DNA of 8,764 nt from an uncultured Faecalibacterium sp. (GCA_900765705.1 CAAFSR010000072.1:1-8764), one strand, 5' to 3'; positions 1 to 5,800 are shown, counted from the stretch's first letter. Numbers and translations are program-made. Notes: generated by a model from the sequence alone, not told the origin.

Positions 1-182
1 CTGTGCCGCCGCGCCCGAAGCGTCACCGGCTGGGGAAGGGACTGGGGCTGCTTTTGCTGCTGGTATTGGCGGCACTGGCCGCTGGGTGGTACTATACCGG
101 CGGCGACCTTGCCGCCCTGCCCCAGAAGCTGCAAAGCCTTGGCGCAAATAGCCTGCCCCACGCCGGGGCAAGGTTGGTGTGA
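1..182 (+). CDS. 3' end of a host membrane-anchored protein gene (partial)
   Basis: The last 60 codons of a gene that begins before the window; the frame starts at base 3 and stops with TGA at 180-182. The visible peptide has a basic stretch (PKRHR), then a hydrophobic run of about 18 residues (LGLLLLLVLAALAAGWYY) that should span the membrane, then a short tail of about 35 residues. The positive residues before the hydrophobic run suggest that the N-terminal side is cytoplasmic. The stretch is very GC-rich, clearly more so than the DNA after 300, so I take it as host chromosome outside the mobile element. The family cannot be recognised from this fragment. Confidence 0.6.
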   Translation, partial: VPPRPKRHRLGKGLGLLLLLVLAALAAGWYYTGGDLAALPQKLQSLGANSLPHAGARLV

Positions 183-206
183 GCGCTGCGGCGGCTGTCT
201 TCAATA

Positions 207-253
207 AAAAACCAAGCCCGGAGGGTCTTTCAGACCTTCCGGGCTTGGTTTTT
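207..253. terminator. Bidirectional intrinsic terminator
   Basis: A 22-bp stem (207-228 with 232-253, one G-T wobble) with a three-base loop and a GC-rich core CCAAGCCCGGA. It is flanked by an A-run on the left and a T-run on the right, so it can stop transcription from either side: the membrane-protein gene ending at 182 and the tRNA read leftwards from 302. Confidence 0.93.
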
Positions 254-257
254 GCAT

Positions 258-302
258 TGGCGTCCCCGATGTGATTCGAACACACGGCCTTCCGCTTAGG
301 AG
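258..302 (-). other. Displaced 3' half of tRNA-Arg(CCU): element attachment site
   Basis: Read on the minus strand, this is an anticodon loop CTCCTAA (anticodon CCT, 298-300), a 3' anticodon strand GCGGA, a T arm with loop TTCGAAT, a 3' acceptor strand CGGGGAC, a discriminator G and an encoded CCA (258-260). The matching 5' half is absent. Bases 303-307 do not pair with 291-295 (expected about TCCGC, found CCGCG), and no D arm or GTCCCCG acceptor strand follows. This is the pattern left when a tyrosine recombinase integrates in a tRNA anticodon region: the host 3' half stays here and the element reconstitutes the tRNA at its far end. The crossover probably lies in or next to the anticodon loop, at about 295-303. 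Confidence 0.8.
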
Positions 303-433
303 CGCGGGCCAAACGGAAAAATTCTGCGAAAAAGTAGGTAAAATAAGTAACGTTTTATCAATTCATTTTTTGTTGTACTGTCAAATTGAGTAAAGAAAAC
401 AAACCCTGAAATAAGACAAGTAAAAGGCTCTTT

Positions 434-504
434 ATTAGCAGAAAATTAGCAGGGCTAATGAAAAGTGGAAGGCTCATCGTAAAATGCCCACCTTTCATTA
501 GCTG
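434..504. repeat. Cluster of ATTAGC repeats, candidate integrase arm-binding sites
   Basis: ATTAGCAG occurs at 434-441 and again at 445-452, exactly one helical turn (11 bp) apart. A near copy, ATTAGCTG, lies at 497-504 and the reverse complement GCTAAT at 454-459. The cluster lies 130-200 bp inside the element from the tRNA core site, where arm-type sites of tyrosine recombinases or excisionase sites are usually found. Binding is inference. The rest of 304-664 has no convincing gene; a 79-codon minus-strand frame at 358-597 opens with TTG, lacks a ribosome binding site and is not reported. Confidence 0.45.
454..502. repeat. 15-bp inverted repeat near the element end
   Basis: 454-468 (GCTAATGAAAAGTGG) pairs with 488-502 with a single mismatch, around a 19-nt loop. 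There is no T-run on either side, so it is not an ordinary intrinsic terminator. It overlaps the ATTAGC cluster and could be a protein-binding site at the recombination end or a fold in RNA. Confidence 0.55.
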
Positions 505-664
505 GGAAGTGTACGTTTCCCTACGGATATTTGCTTGTTTAGCATTCGTGAACCAGTCCATACAGCCGTAACTGGTGTGATGGACAAATGTTTTCAATAA
601 AAAAAGATCAGAGCTTTCTGCGAGAAAACTCTGGCCTATGTAACAGTGCGAATGGAAATGCGCA

Positions 665-711
665 TTGTCTTGTAAAAGGAAGGGGCTTATGGTATTCTTA
701 CTTTAAGTAAG
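665..711 (+). promoter_or_regulatory. Promoter with overlapping palindromic operator for the 55-residue gene
   Basis: Two overlapping sigma-70-type readings both have 17-bp spacing: TTGTCT (665-670) with TATGGT (688-693), or TTGTAA (670-675) with TATTCT (693-698). The palindrome CTTACTTTAAGTAAG (697-711; perfect 7-bp arms, one central base) covers the start-point region, a position suited to repression. Its CTTAC/GTAAG half-sites match those at 5756-5795. Promoter strength is only inferred. Confidence 0.45.
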
Positions 712-723
712 GGAGTGGCAACG

Positions 724-891
724 ATGTGCAGAGCATTTGAAGAAGTGAGAGAAGAAACAAAGCATGAGCAGTCGATTGAAATTGCAAAATCTTTGCTAGA
801 AGTTGGAAAAATGACCTATGAAGAAATTGCTCGGTCGGTTCAGCTTCCTGTTGAAGAAGTAAAGGCACTGGATACAAAGAAACCCGCCTGA
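724..891 (+). CDS. Small hypothetical protein, 55 residues
   Basis: ATG at 724 follows a GGGAG ribosome binding site (seven bases between) and reads to TGA at 889-891. The protein is charged and helical, beginning MCRAFEEVREE. Residues 31-50 read TYEEIARSVQLPVEEVKALD, which has the spacing of a small helix-turn-helix. That pattern resembles the C-terminal tail seen in Rpn/PD-(D/E)XK transposase-like proteins and in many short Firmicutes proteins that begin MC. It has its own promoter and palindrome upstream and converges on the recombinase gene, sharing the terminator at 922-962. I do not know its function; it could be a small DNA-binding regulator or the end of a degraded transposase-like gene. 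Confidence 0.65.
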   Translation: MCRAFEEVREETKHEQSIEIAKSLLEVGKMTYEEIARSVQLPVEEVKALDTKKPA

Positions 892-921
892 TCTTAATTC
901 AGTCAAGATATTCTTAAAAAC

Positions 922-962
922 AAACAGCGGCAGTTTTCCCAATCGGAAAGCTGTCGCTGTTT
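922..962. terminator. Terminator between the small gene and the recombinase operon
   Basis: An 18-bp stem (922-939 with 945-962, two G-T wobbles) with the five-base loop CAATC. On the minus strand it is followed by G and five T, so it chiefly ends the operon finishing at 979. On the plus strand the tail is only TA-rich, so stopping of the 724-891 gene may be weaker. Confidence 0.85.
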
Positions 963-978
963 ATGTATATATAGGGGC

Positions 979-2370
979 TTATAAGTTCTTTGCGAGGTTT
1001 TTGATGAGTTCGGCCATAGAGGGGTTAGCCAGCAATTTGGTAAGTGCTGCTGCCGCGTCGGCATCGATCGCACTGTTTTCAGGGATGGACTGCGCTGTTT
1101 GATGGGGCATTTCAGGCTCTGCACCATGATGCTGATAGAAGAAATCGTCGAATCGCTGTGCGTTCAAACGCCGATCATCATCCAGAATGTGTGCGTACTG
1201 CTCGGTGACCATCGAAGCCTGTGCATGACCGGAATCGCCCTGCACGGCTTTGATATCGCCGCCGTTCAGCTTGAGCTTGTATGTAATACTGGAGTGTCGA
1301 AAACTGTGGAAAACTACTTTGGGAAGATTGTTTTCCTCAATCAGCTGCTTCAATGCACCGTTGATGGTGGATTGTTCGGTCGGCATTCCCAGCGGGCCGG
1401 CGACCACAAGATTATAGTCTGCATACTCTGCACCCAGTGCGTCCTTTGTCATGTCCTGCTCGGCTTTATAGTGGACAAGCATTTCAGCAACTGTTTTGGG
1501 GAGAAAAATGGTTCGGATACTGCTGTCTGTTTTAGGGCTTTTCAGAACCTGGACCGTGGTGCAGCGGGAACTCAGCGAGGGAAAACGAGTGATGACATTT
1601 TTATTTTCCAAGGCGTTCAGCGAAGCAATATCTACACGCTGCAATTCCTTATTTATGTAAATGGAGGCTCGCCCGGCTTCAATGCTTTCGGGGGAGATAT
1701 CCACACAATCCCATGTCAGACCGAGCAATTCCCCTAAGCGCAGGGAACAAGAGAAGGAGAGGTTGATGCAAAGCCGGAGCCGTGGATCATCACAGACTTC
1801 TAAGGCATGGAACAGGGTCTCGGCAGTCCAGATATCACGCTTCTTTGCAGTGTATTTGGGCAAGGTGGCATAAATACAGGGATTCTTTTCCATAAGTTCC
1901 CACTTTACAGCCTGCTCAAAGGCACTTCTCAAAATTTTGTGAACCGAACGAACCGTGCCGGGAGAAACGTATTGATGCTGACGCTTTCCACACATAGGGT
2001 CGACTGCTTCGTATTTGAGCAGCCGCTGATAATATCCCTCAATTACGCGGGTGGTGAGATCCTGCAGCTTCATCGAGCCGATAAGCGGTACTATGTAGTT
2101 TGAGATCAGTGCAGTGTTTGATTGATAGGTTGAGAGTGCCCATTTAGTTTTTCCGTACAGGGCAACATATTCTGTAAGCAAGTCTTTTAGAGTTCGGCAC
2201 TGGGGTGCCACAAAGGTACCGACGGATTCTTTGTATTCGACCTCTTTCTTACGGTTTTTGGCATCTGCAAGGTCGCTAAAGGTTTCCCATTTCTGCTTTA
2301 GCGTTCCATTAGTGTGTTTGTAGGTATAGACAACGCAGTATCGGTTATTGCGTTTGACAATGCTGGCCAT
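979..2370 (-). CDS. int: Tyrosine recombinase (phage-type site-specific integrase)
   Basis: A 463-residue integrase that should carry out insertion and excision at the tRNA-Arg site. Order of parts: an N-terminal arm-binding-like region (about 1-55), a core-binding SAM-like domain (about 60-170) and a catalytic domain (about 175-400). The catalytic set appears complete: Arg211 in the SLRLGELLGL motif, Lys280 in SPKTDSSIRTI, His355 and Arg358 in HSFRH, His382 in SGHAQ, and the nucleophile Tyr392 in EQYAH. About 60 residues follow the tyrosine, longer than usual, ending in a helical tail. The start ATG overlaps the stop of the upstream HTH gene as TAATG, with a GGAGG site seven bases upstream, so translation is probably coupled. 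It is the last gene of the operon and the one nearest the attachment site, as is common for such elements. Confidence 0.97.
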   Translation of the reverse strand: MASIVKRNNRYCVVYTYKHTNGTLKQKWETFSDLADAKNRKKEVEYKESVGTFVAPQCRTLKDLLTEYVALYGKTKWALSTYQSNTALISNYIVPLIGSMKLQDLTTRVIEGYYQRLLKYEAVDPMCGKRQHQYVSPGTVRSVHKILRSAFEQAVKWELMEKNPCIYATLPKYTAKKRDIWTAETLFHALEVCDDPRLRLCINLSFSCSLRLGELLGLTWDCVDISPESIEAGRASIYINKELQRVDIASLNALENKNVITRFPSLSSRCTTVQVLKSPKTDSSIRTIFLPKTVAEMLVHYKAEQDMTKDALGAEYADYNLVVAGPLGMPTEQSTINGALKQLIEENNLPKVVFHSFRHSSITYKLKLNGGDIKAVQGDSGHAQASMVTEQYAHILDDDRRLNAQRFDDFFYQHHGAEPEMPHQTAQSIPENSAIDADAAAALTKLLANPSMAELIKNLAKNL

Positions 2371-3260
2371 TATACATCCTCCTCTACTTTACGTTTGGAC
2401 TTCAGAACTTCATCGAAAGCATCTTTTTGGATGCGTTTTACCCTTCCCAACTTCATCGTTGGAATTCCTTCTTTGAGAACCCACGAGTCAAGTGTTGGGC
2501 GGCTGATTCCGTAGAAAGCCTGAATTTCCTGAAAACTGTAGTATTTCCCATTCTTGGGACATTGCAGTTTTAGCGGCGGCTCCTCATGCGTTTCTTTTTT
2601 CGATTTTTGAAGTTGGTATGTAGATTGGCTTTTAAGCCATGCCTTAAAACTTTTTTTGGTAATGCGCGGCCTGTCGGCCACGCGCTCAATGACGAAACAA
2701 TCTCGGTATTTTTTGCAATCAAGAATCCCATAAACATTCTTGCGTGGGATACCGAGTAGTTTTGCCATTTCCGGGATGGAGATGGTTTGCGCTTCAATCT
2801 CCCGGTCACGCTCCCGGTCAGCTGCTGTGCGGTAGCGGCTTTGTGACCGGTACCACTGCTCAAATTCCTCTTTGGGAATCCTCATACAGAAGTCTGTCGT
2901 TTCTGTTTTCAACTTGCCCTGTCGGATGAGTGTATAGATCGTTTCGGGTTTCACCTTCAATATCTCGGCGGCGTCAGGAACGGAATAGGACCGTTTGCAA
3001 AGTTCCTCGCCCGGTGGCGAGCCATTGACCTTATGATATTTGACCTGATTGGCATACCATTTCTCAAAGCTGGAAATAACGATACGCCTTTTGTCGTTTA
3101 TCAGAATGACTTCAAAGAGATTCTTATGAAGTAGCCAATAGCTGTCTGTTTTGCCAAGGCCGAGAAGCTGCCGCATCTCACGAACCGACATGGTGGTTTT
3201 GGTAGTGGCAGGTTCAACTTTTCCGTATAAGGGAGCCGAAGTATTCCGCATATCATCCAT
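2370..3260 (-). CDS. Protein with four tandem excisionase/MerR-type HTH units
   Basis: 296 residues from ATG at 3260, which has AGAGG eight bases upstream; a GTG three codons earlier lies inside the ribosome binding site and is a poorer start. Numbering from that GTG, four similar units follow each other at about 25-78, 93-147, 160-218 and 241-291. Each has a helix-turn-helix (for example SVPDAAEILKVKPETIYTLI), a short beta wing, and an ending of the form I..(S/E)F..W...Q..Y, which shows internal duplication. Single domains of this kind are found in excisionases (HTH_17/MerR-like). The gene lies directly before the recombinase with a 1-base overlap, so a role in directing excision by binding several sites at the element end is likely but inferred. 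The fourth unit has lost the Trp and Gln of the repeat ending. Confidence 0.85.
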   Translation of the reverse strand: MDDMRNTSAPLYGKVEPATTKTTMSVREMRQLLGLGKTDSYWLLHKNLFEVILINDKRRIVISSFEKWYANQVKYHKVNGSPPGEELCKRSYSVPDAAEILKVKPETIYTLIRQGKLKTETTDFCMRIPKEEFEQWYRSQSRYRTAADRERDREIEAQTISIPEMAKLLGIPRKNVYGILDCKKYRDCFVIERVADRPRITKKSFKAWLKSQSTYQLQKSKKETHEEPPLKLQCPKNGKYYSFQEIQAFYGISRPTLDSWVLKEGIPTMKLGRVKRIQKDAFDEVLKSKRKVEEDV

Positions 3261-3288
3261 GAAAGACACCTCTCTATCTATGTAAAAG

Positions 3289-3317
3289 TTTAGCCGGGAT
3301 TTCTCATCCCGGCTAAA
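3289..3317 (-). terminator. Hairpin between the small HTH gene and the four-HTH gene
   Basis: A perfect 12-bp stem (3289-3300 with 3306-3317) with a five-base loop and the core TAGCCGGGAT. On the minus strand it is followed by CTTTTACAT, a short T-run, so it could partly stop transcription inside the operon and lower int expression. It sits just before the sequence ACATAGATAGAGAGG that provides the next gene's ribosome binding site. Confidence 0.7.
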
Positions 3318-3350
3318 GAATAGCAGATTTCGCTTGAAATGTTGAGGATG

Positions 3351-3596
3351 TCAAACAGCAGGATTGCGTTCAACAGTGCCATCATTGAGCCATGCTTCAA
3401 AGCTGGCTTTGGAAATACGGTAAGCGCCGCTTACCTTGAACCAGCGGAATTCGTTCTGCTTCAGTAGACGGTAGACAGTGGGACGGCTCAGGAGCAGCAT
3501 TTCCATCAGGTCTTCTACGGTATAGCAGCGGCTGTCCTTTGCTGTGGAAACAGGGGAGGAAACCGAGTTGGGCGAAGGTTCTTCATGGATAATCAT
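3351..3596 (-). CDS. Small excisionase-like HTH protein
   Basis: 81 residues: a disordered, Ser/Pro-rich N-terminus of about 23 residues, then one HTH unit (about 24-71, YTVEDLMEMLLLSRPTVYRLL) with a wing ending ISKASFEAWLND. It matches the HTH_17 excisionase type and is close in form to the units of the neighbouring four-HTH protein. Such proteins bend DNA at attachment sites and favour excision. The chosen ATG (3596) lies 20 bases from the GAGG site at 3617-3620. A better-spaced ATG at 3607 opens only a four-codon frame whose TGA overlaps this ATG, so initiation may be by coupling. Confidence 0.85.
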   Translation of the reverse strand: MIIHEEPSPNSVSSPVSTAKDSRCYTVEDLMEMLLLSRPTVYRLLKQNEFRWFKVSGAYRISKASFEAWLNDGTVERNPAV

Positions 3597-3620
3597 TGGA
3601 TAATCATTGGATAATACCTC
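3586..3620 (-). promoter_or_regulatory. 11-bp direct repeat with ribosome binding site and 4-codon upstream frame
   Basis: TGGATAATCAT is repeated in tandem (3586-3596 and 3597-3607), followed by a partial third copy TGGATAAT (3608-3615). On the minus strand each full copy carries an ATG. GAGG (3620-3617) stands nine bases from the ATG at 3607, which reads Met-Ile-Ile-Gln-stop. That stop overlaps the ATG of the HTH gene at 3596 as ATGA. The repeat might also be a binding site. Confidence 0.7.
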
Positions 3621-3637
3621 GTTAAATATACTTGAAG

Positions 3638-4422
3638 TTAAAACTTGAGCGGCAGTGCGGCCCGGCGGCTTCCACCATTATAAATAGTATAGACCTGCTG
3701 AAGGTACTTCGTCTTGCCGGGAAGGCTTACGCCTGCGGTTCGAGCAAGGCGAAAAATCGTGAACGCATCGACCTGCCGCAGTTTGGCAATCAAGCGGCCT
3801 TTGTTATATTCGGAGTGATACAGTTCTACAAAGCGACAGATGCCGAGCAGGTTTGCGGAACTCATGGAATCAGGTTCGCCGTTCCAAGCGTTCAGCAAAA
3901 CATCAAGGGATTCGATATACAGTTCCGGACCCAGCCGGATGAATTCGTGATAGGCGGTTGCAATGCAGCTGATCCGCTGCTTGCCTCGGCCTTCTTCAAA
4001 AGAAAGATGAACGCCAGCCAATTCGGTGGCCTGCTGGAATGCAACGGCAGCAGGCTCCCCTGCAAAATCAGGGCACGGAGCTTCTGCCCTGCACTCAGCC
4101 GTTCCGAAATGCCTGTCTGCTGTGCAAACAGGAGGGCTTCTTCTCGTTCTGTCATACCAAAATAAACCTTGCAGCGAATCTGCAAATCTTCGCCGCCGTT
4201 CAGAAATTTCCGTGCAGCGATGGTGTTCTGTCCGCCCATCACATAGTAGTGACCATCCCGGAAGCTGATCTTCGGCTCATTGGCAACCCGCTCGTCAAAT
4301 TCTTTTGCGATGCGGGCAACATGAGCGGGGCGAAGAGCACGCTGATAAGTGTCGCGCGGCACGATCAGTTCGCTGCTGTTCAAGCACATTTCATGGTAAG
4401 GTTTTACAACTGCGTTCATCAT
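3638..4422 (-). pseudogene. ParB-like (DUF6551-type) protein, reading frame broken at 4057-4060
   Basis: Two frames together form a protein of 261 residues. The first (4422 to about 4057) gives residues 1-122, with a ParB/sulfiredoxin-like fold signature DGHYYVMGGQNTIAARK at about 57-72. The second continues from GAG at 4057 as EPAAVAFQQATELAGVHLSF to the stop at 3638, with the helical C-terminal half typical of DUF6551-type proteins as I recall them. The break lies in a run of four G on the minus strand (4060-4057); five G would restore one frame. Left unshifted, the first frame ends at 3892 with 54 unrelated residues. The start overlaps the stop of the MazF-like gene (ATGA), with AAGGAGG upstream. 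ParB-like domains bind or cut DNA, with CTP or nuclease activity in relatives; the role in this element is unknown. It may be a real mutation, a programmed frameshift or a sequence error. Confidence 0.8.
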
Positions 4423-5186
4423 AAAGGAACCTCCTTCTTCTTTTGCAGAAAATCAATTCCTGATTGGATAATCAAACCGATTTTCTTCTTTTCGTTATCG
4501 GATAAGCGGAAACTGGAATACCGTTCATAACAGATATTCCAGCGGAACATAAGCGATTGAAGTGCATCATCCAGTTCTGCGACCATGAACTCAACAGAAG
4601 ATTCTGTCGGGGTGGAGAGCATCCTTTCCGATATCTGCTCAATGCTATGTAAATCGCCTTTTGTGTGCTTGGCGAGAGCAGGGGGCTGACTGTTCAGCAC
4701 ACGAAGATTCTGAAACTGCTGGGAGAGCAGCTCTTTTGCAGCGGCGAGAACATCCTCCTGCGGAGGAGCCGTAAGATATTTTCGGAATGACTTATACCCA
4801 ATGAAGCCAAAGCTGTATTGCAGACACACTGACACTTGCCGCATTTCATATTTGGACAGGTGCCCAAGGTAGCTTAACACTCTGGATTTATCTGCGGGGC
4901 GCGGACTTTCGCAAATCGCCATAGATGGCGCACTCAAAAAGCGATTGTGCAGAATAAAATGCGTCGGCATATTTCGCTTTTTGATCTGTGTTGTCAGCGG
5001 AACGACCAGAAGAACATTGGAATAAAAATTACCGTCATCGTTCTGGACAACAATGGCAGGTCGGATGCCGCCTTGCTCGGAACCGCTGTAAGGATTCAGA
5101 TCCATCATGTAGACATCCCCGCGCTTGTACATCCAGTTTGCGGGCATAGGCGGATACTCTTTCTCTTTTTTGCCTCGTGTTGCCAA
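4419..5186 (-). CDS. MazF/PemK-type toxin-like protein with long C-terminal extension
   Basis: 255 residues, about twice the length of a normal MazF. Residues 20-130 are the MazF/PemK fold: RGDVYMMDL (22-30), GSEQGGIRPAIVV (35-47) and VPLTTQ (62-67). Arg42 and Thr65 stand where MazF relatives have catalytic residues, so ribonuclease activity is plausible. Residues 131-255 are mostly helical and charged, and I do not recognise them; they could hold an antitoxin-like or partner-binding part. The start is TTG at 5186, nine bases from AGGAG (5200-5196), with no better ATG nearby. It is the first gene of the operon. No MazE-like antitoxin gene is visible before or after it; the next gene is ParB-like, overlapping by four bases. 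Confidence 0.88.
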   Translation of the reverse strand: MATRGKKEKEYPPMPANWMYKRGDVYMMDLNPYSGSEQGGIRPAIVVQNDDGNFYSNVLLVVPLTTQIKKRNMPTHFILHNRFLSAPSMAICESPRPADKSRVLSYLGHLSKYEMRQVSVCLQYSFGFIGYKSFRKYLTAPPQEDVLAAAKELLSQQFQNLRVLNSQPPALAKHTKGDLHSIEQISERMLSTPTESSVEFMVAELDDALQSLMFRWNICYERYSSFRLSDNEKKKIGLIIQSGIDFLQKKKEVPL

Positions 5187-5699
5187 TTTAGATTTCTCCT
5201 CTCTATCCGTATATGTAACAGTGGGCTGCTCGCACAGCCCACCCTACTCTCTCAAACAGCAAAAGTGCTGTGATTTATAGTTCTATACCTTTCCGTATTT
5301 GTCCCCGACATCCCCGGAAAACGAAAACTCAGTTTTCGTGTGGGAAATCTTTCAACCGTCCGGCAGCGTACCGAATCCATAGGGTTCTCACCTCTCCGTG
5401 GTTCACACCGAGCTGCCCGAAGGCAGAAGTATCATTATTCTGTGATGGCTCTTAGCTATGGAGAAGCTGTCATCCATTTACCGTCAACCTACCGCTCATT
5501 CCCTCAGTGGGAGATCATCGCATTTGTTACGGACGTGGCTCATCATCACAGGAACGTGACTGAAGAATGCTTGTTCAGTTTTCAAGGGGCGGGATAGCTT
5601 GAGGGCTGCTTTGAACGCTTGCCGAAGCTATGGCTGTATTGTAACCGATGCGGAACGAAATGAACAGGAACTCAGAGTTCACAATTTTTGAGGAAAATA
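5187..5699 (-). promoter_or_regulatory. Long structured leader of the mazF-parB-like-int operon
   Basis: About 510 nt without a convincing gene. Minus-strand order: CCTTGAAAACTGAACA (5587-5572), resembling boxA-like sequence of Gram-positive rRNA operons; a 6-bp hairpin ACTGAA/TTCAGT (5559-5579); two tiny frames (16 codons, 5546-5496; 24 codons, 5477-5403) without good ribosome binding sites; a CTGCC-TTCG-GGCAG hairpin (5413-5426) with a UUCG tetraloop; two near copies GGTGTGAACC and GGTGAGAACC, able to form GUGA and GAGA loops; TTCGG/CCGGA (5359-5375); a perfect 8-bp ACGAAAAC/GTTTTCGT hairpin followed by TTTTCC (5321-5339); ACAGCA/TGCTGT (5256-5271); and the 5221-5242 hairpin. The UUCG loop forms only in minus-strand RNA. 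It may be a regulatory leader, attenuator or separate small RNA; I cannot name a known family. Confidence 0.55.
5221..5242 (-). promoter_or_regulatory. Hairpin just before the MazF-like gene
   Basis: A perfect 8-bp GC-rich stem, GTGGGCTG (5221-5228) with CAGCCCAC (5235-5242). On the minus strand it is followed by TGTTACATA and then GGATAGAGAGG, without a real T-run, so it looks like a structured leader element rather than a full terminator. The same order of hairpin, TTACATA and GATAGAGAGG occurs before the four-HTH gene. Confidence 0.6.
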
Positions 5700-5734
5700 G
5701 GAAGTATTGTTCCTGTTTCTCGATGAGCCGTCAA
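5663..5734 (-). promoter_or_regulatory. Probable promoter and inverted-repeat operators of the large minus operon
   Basis: On the minus strand, TTGACG (5734-5729), a 17-bp spacer, then AACAAT (5711-5706), which would start RNA near 5699. Two symmetric elements surround the start: AACAGGAAC (5663-5671) with GTTCCTGTT (5709-5717), a perfect 9-bp pair 37 bp apart with the second half on the -10 box, and GAACTC-A-GAGTTC (5668-5680). This looks like a repressor-controlled promoter; the -10 match is moderate. Confidence 0.45.
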
Positions 5735-5745
5735 AAATATATTTC

Positions 5746-5800
5746 TTGACTTTATGTAAGAAATGAAGTATCTTACTCGTAAGAAACTAACTTACGAGTA
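5746..5800 (+). promoter_or_regulatory. Strong plus-strand promoter with an array of inverted half-sites
   Basis: TTGACT (5746-5751), exactly 17 bp, then TATCTT (5769-5774). Half-sites alternate GTAAG (5756), CTTAC (5772), GTAAG (5779), CTTAC (5791). The last two form a perfect 10-bp inverted repeat, TACTCGTAAG with CTTACGAGTA (5774-5800). TetR-family regulators use operators of this type, so a lost TetR-controlled gene is a reasonable guess. What follows now is only an ATPase gene tail. Confidence 0.6.

Noticed and set aside
358..597. 79-codon minus-strand frame next to the attachment site
   Set aside because: It opens with TTG, has no ribosome binding site and overlaps inverted and direct repeats; the hydrophobic end is from AT-rich DNA. 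No family resemblance.
1099..1737. 212-codon plus-strand frame
   Set aside because: It is the antisense shadow of the tyrosine recombinase, whose full catalytic set is on the minus strand.
3586..3615. TGGATAATCAT copies as a CRISPR array or replication iterons
   Set aside because: Units are only 11 bp, directly adjacent and fewer than three full copies, with no spacers and no replication gene nearby.
3632..4165. 177-codon plus-strand frame across the ParB-like gene
   Set aside because: Antisense of a gene with recognisable family pattern in two minus-strand frames; no ribosome binding site.
5340..5597. 85-codon plus-strand frame in the leader region
   Set aside because: No ribosome binding site and no protein family pattern; it is antisense to the hairpin-rich leader, whose tetraloops fit the minus strand.
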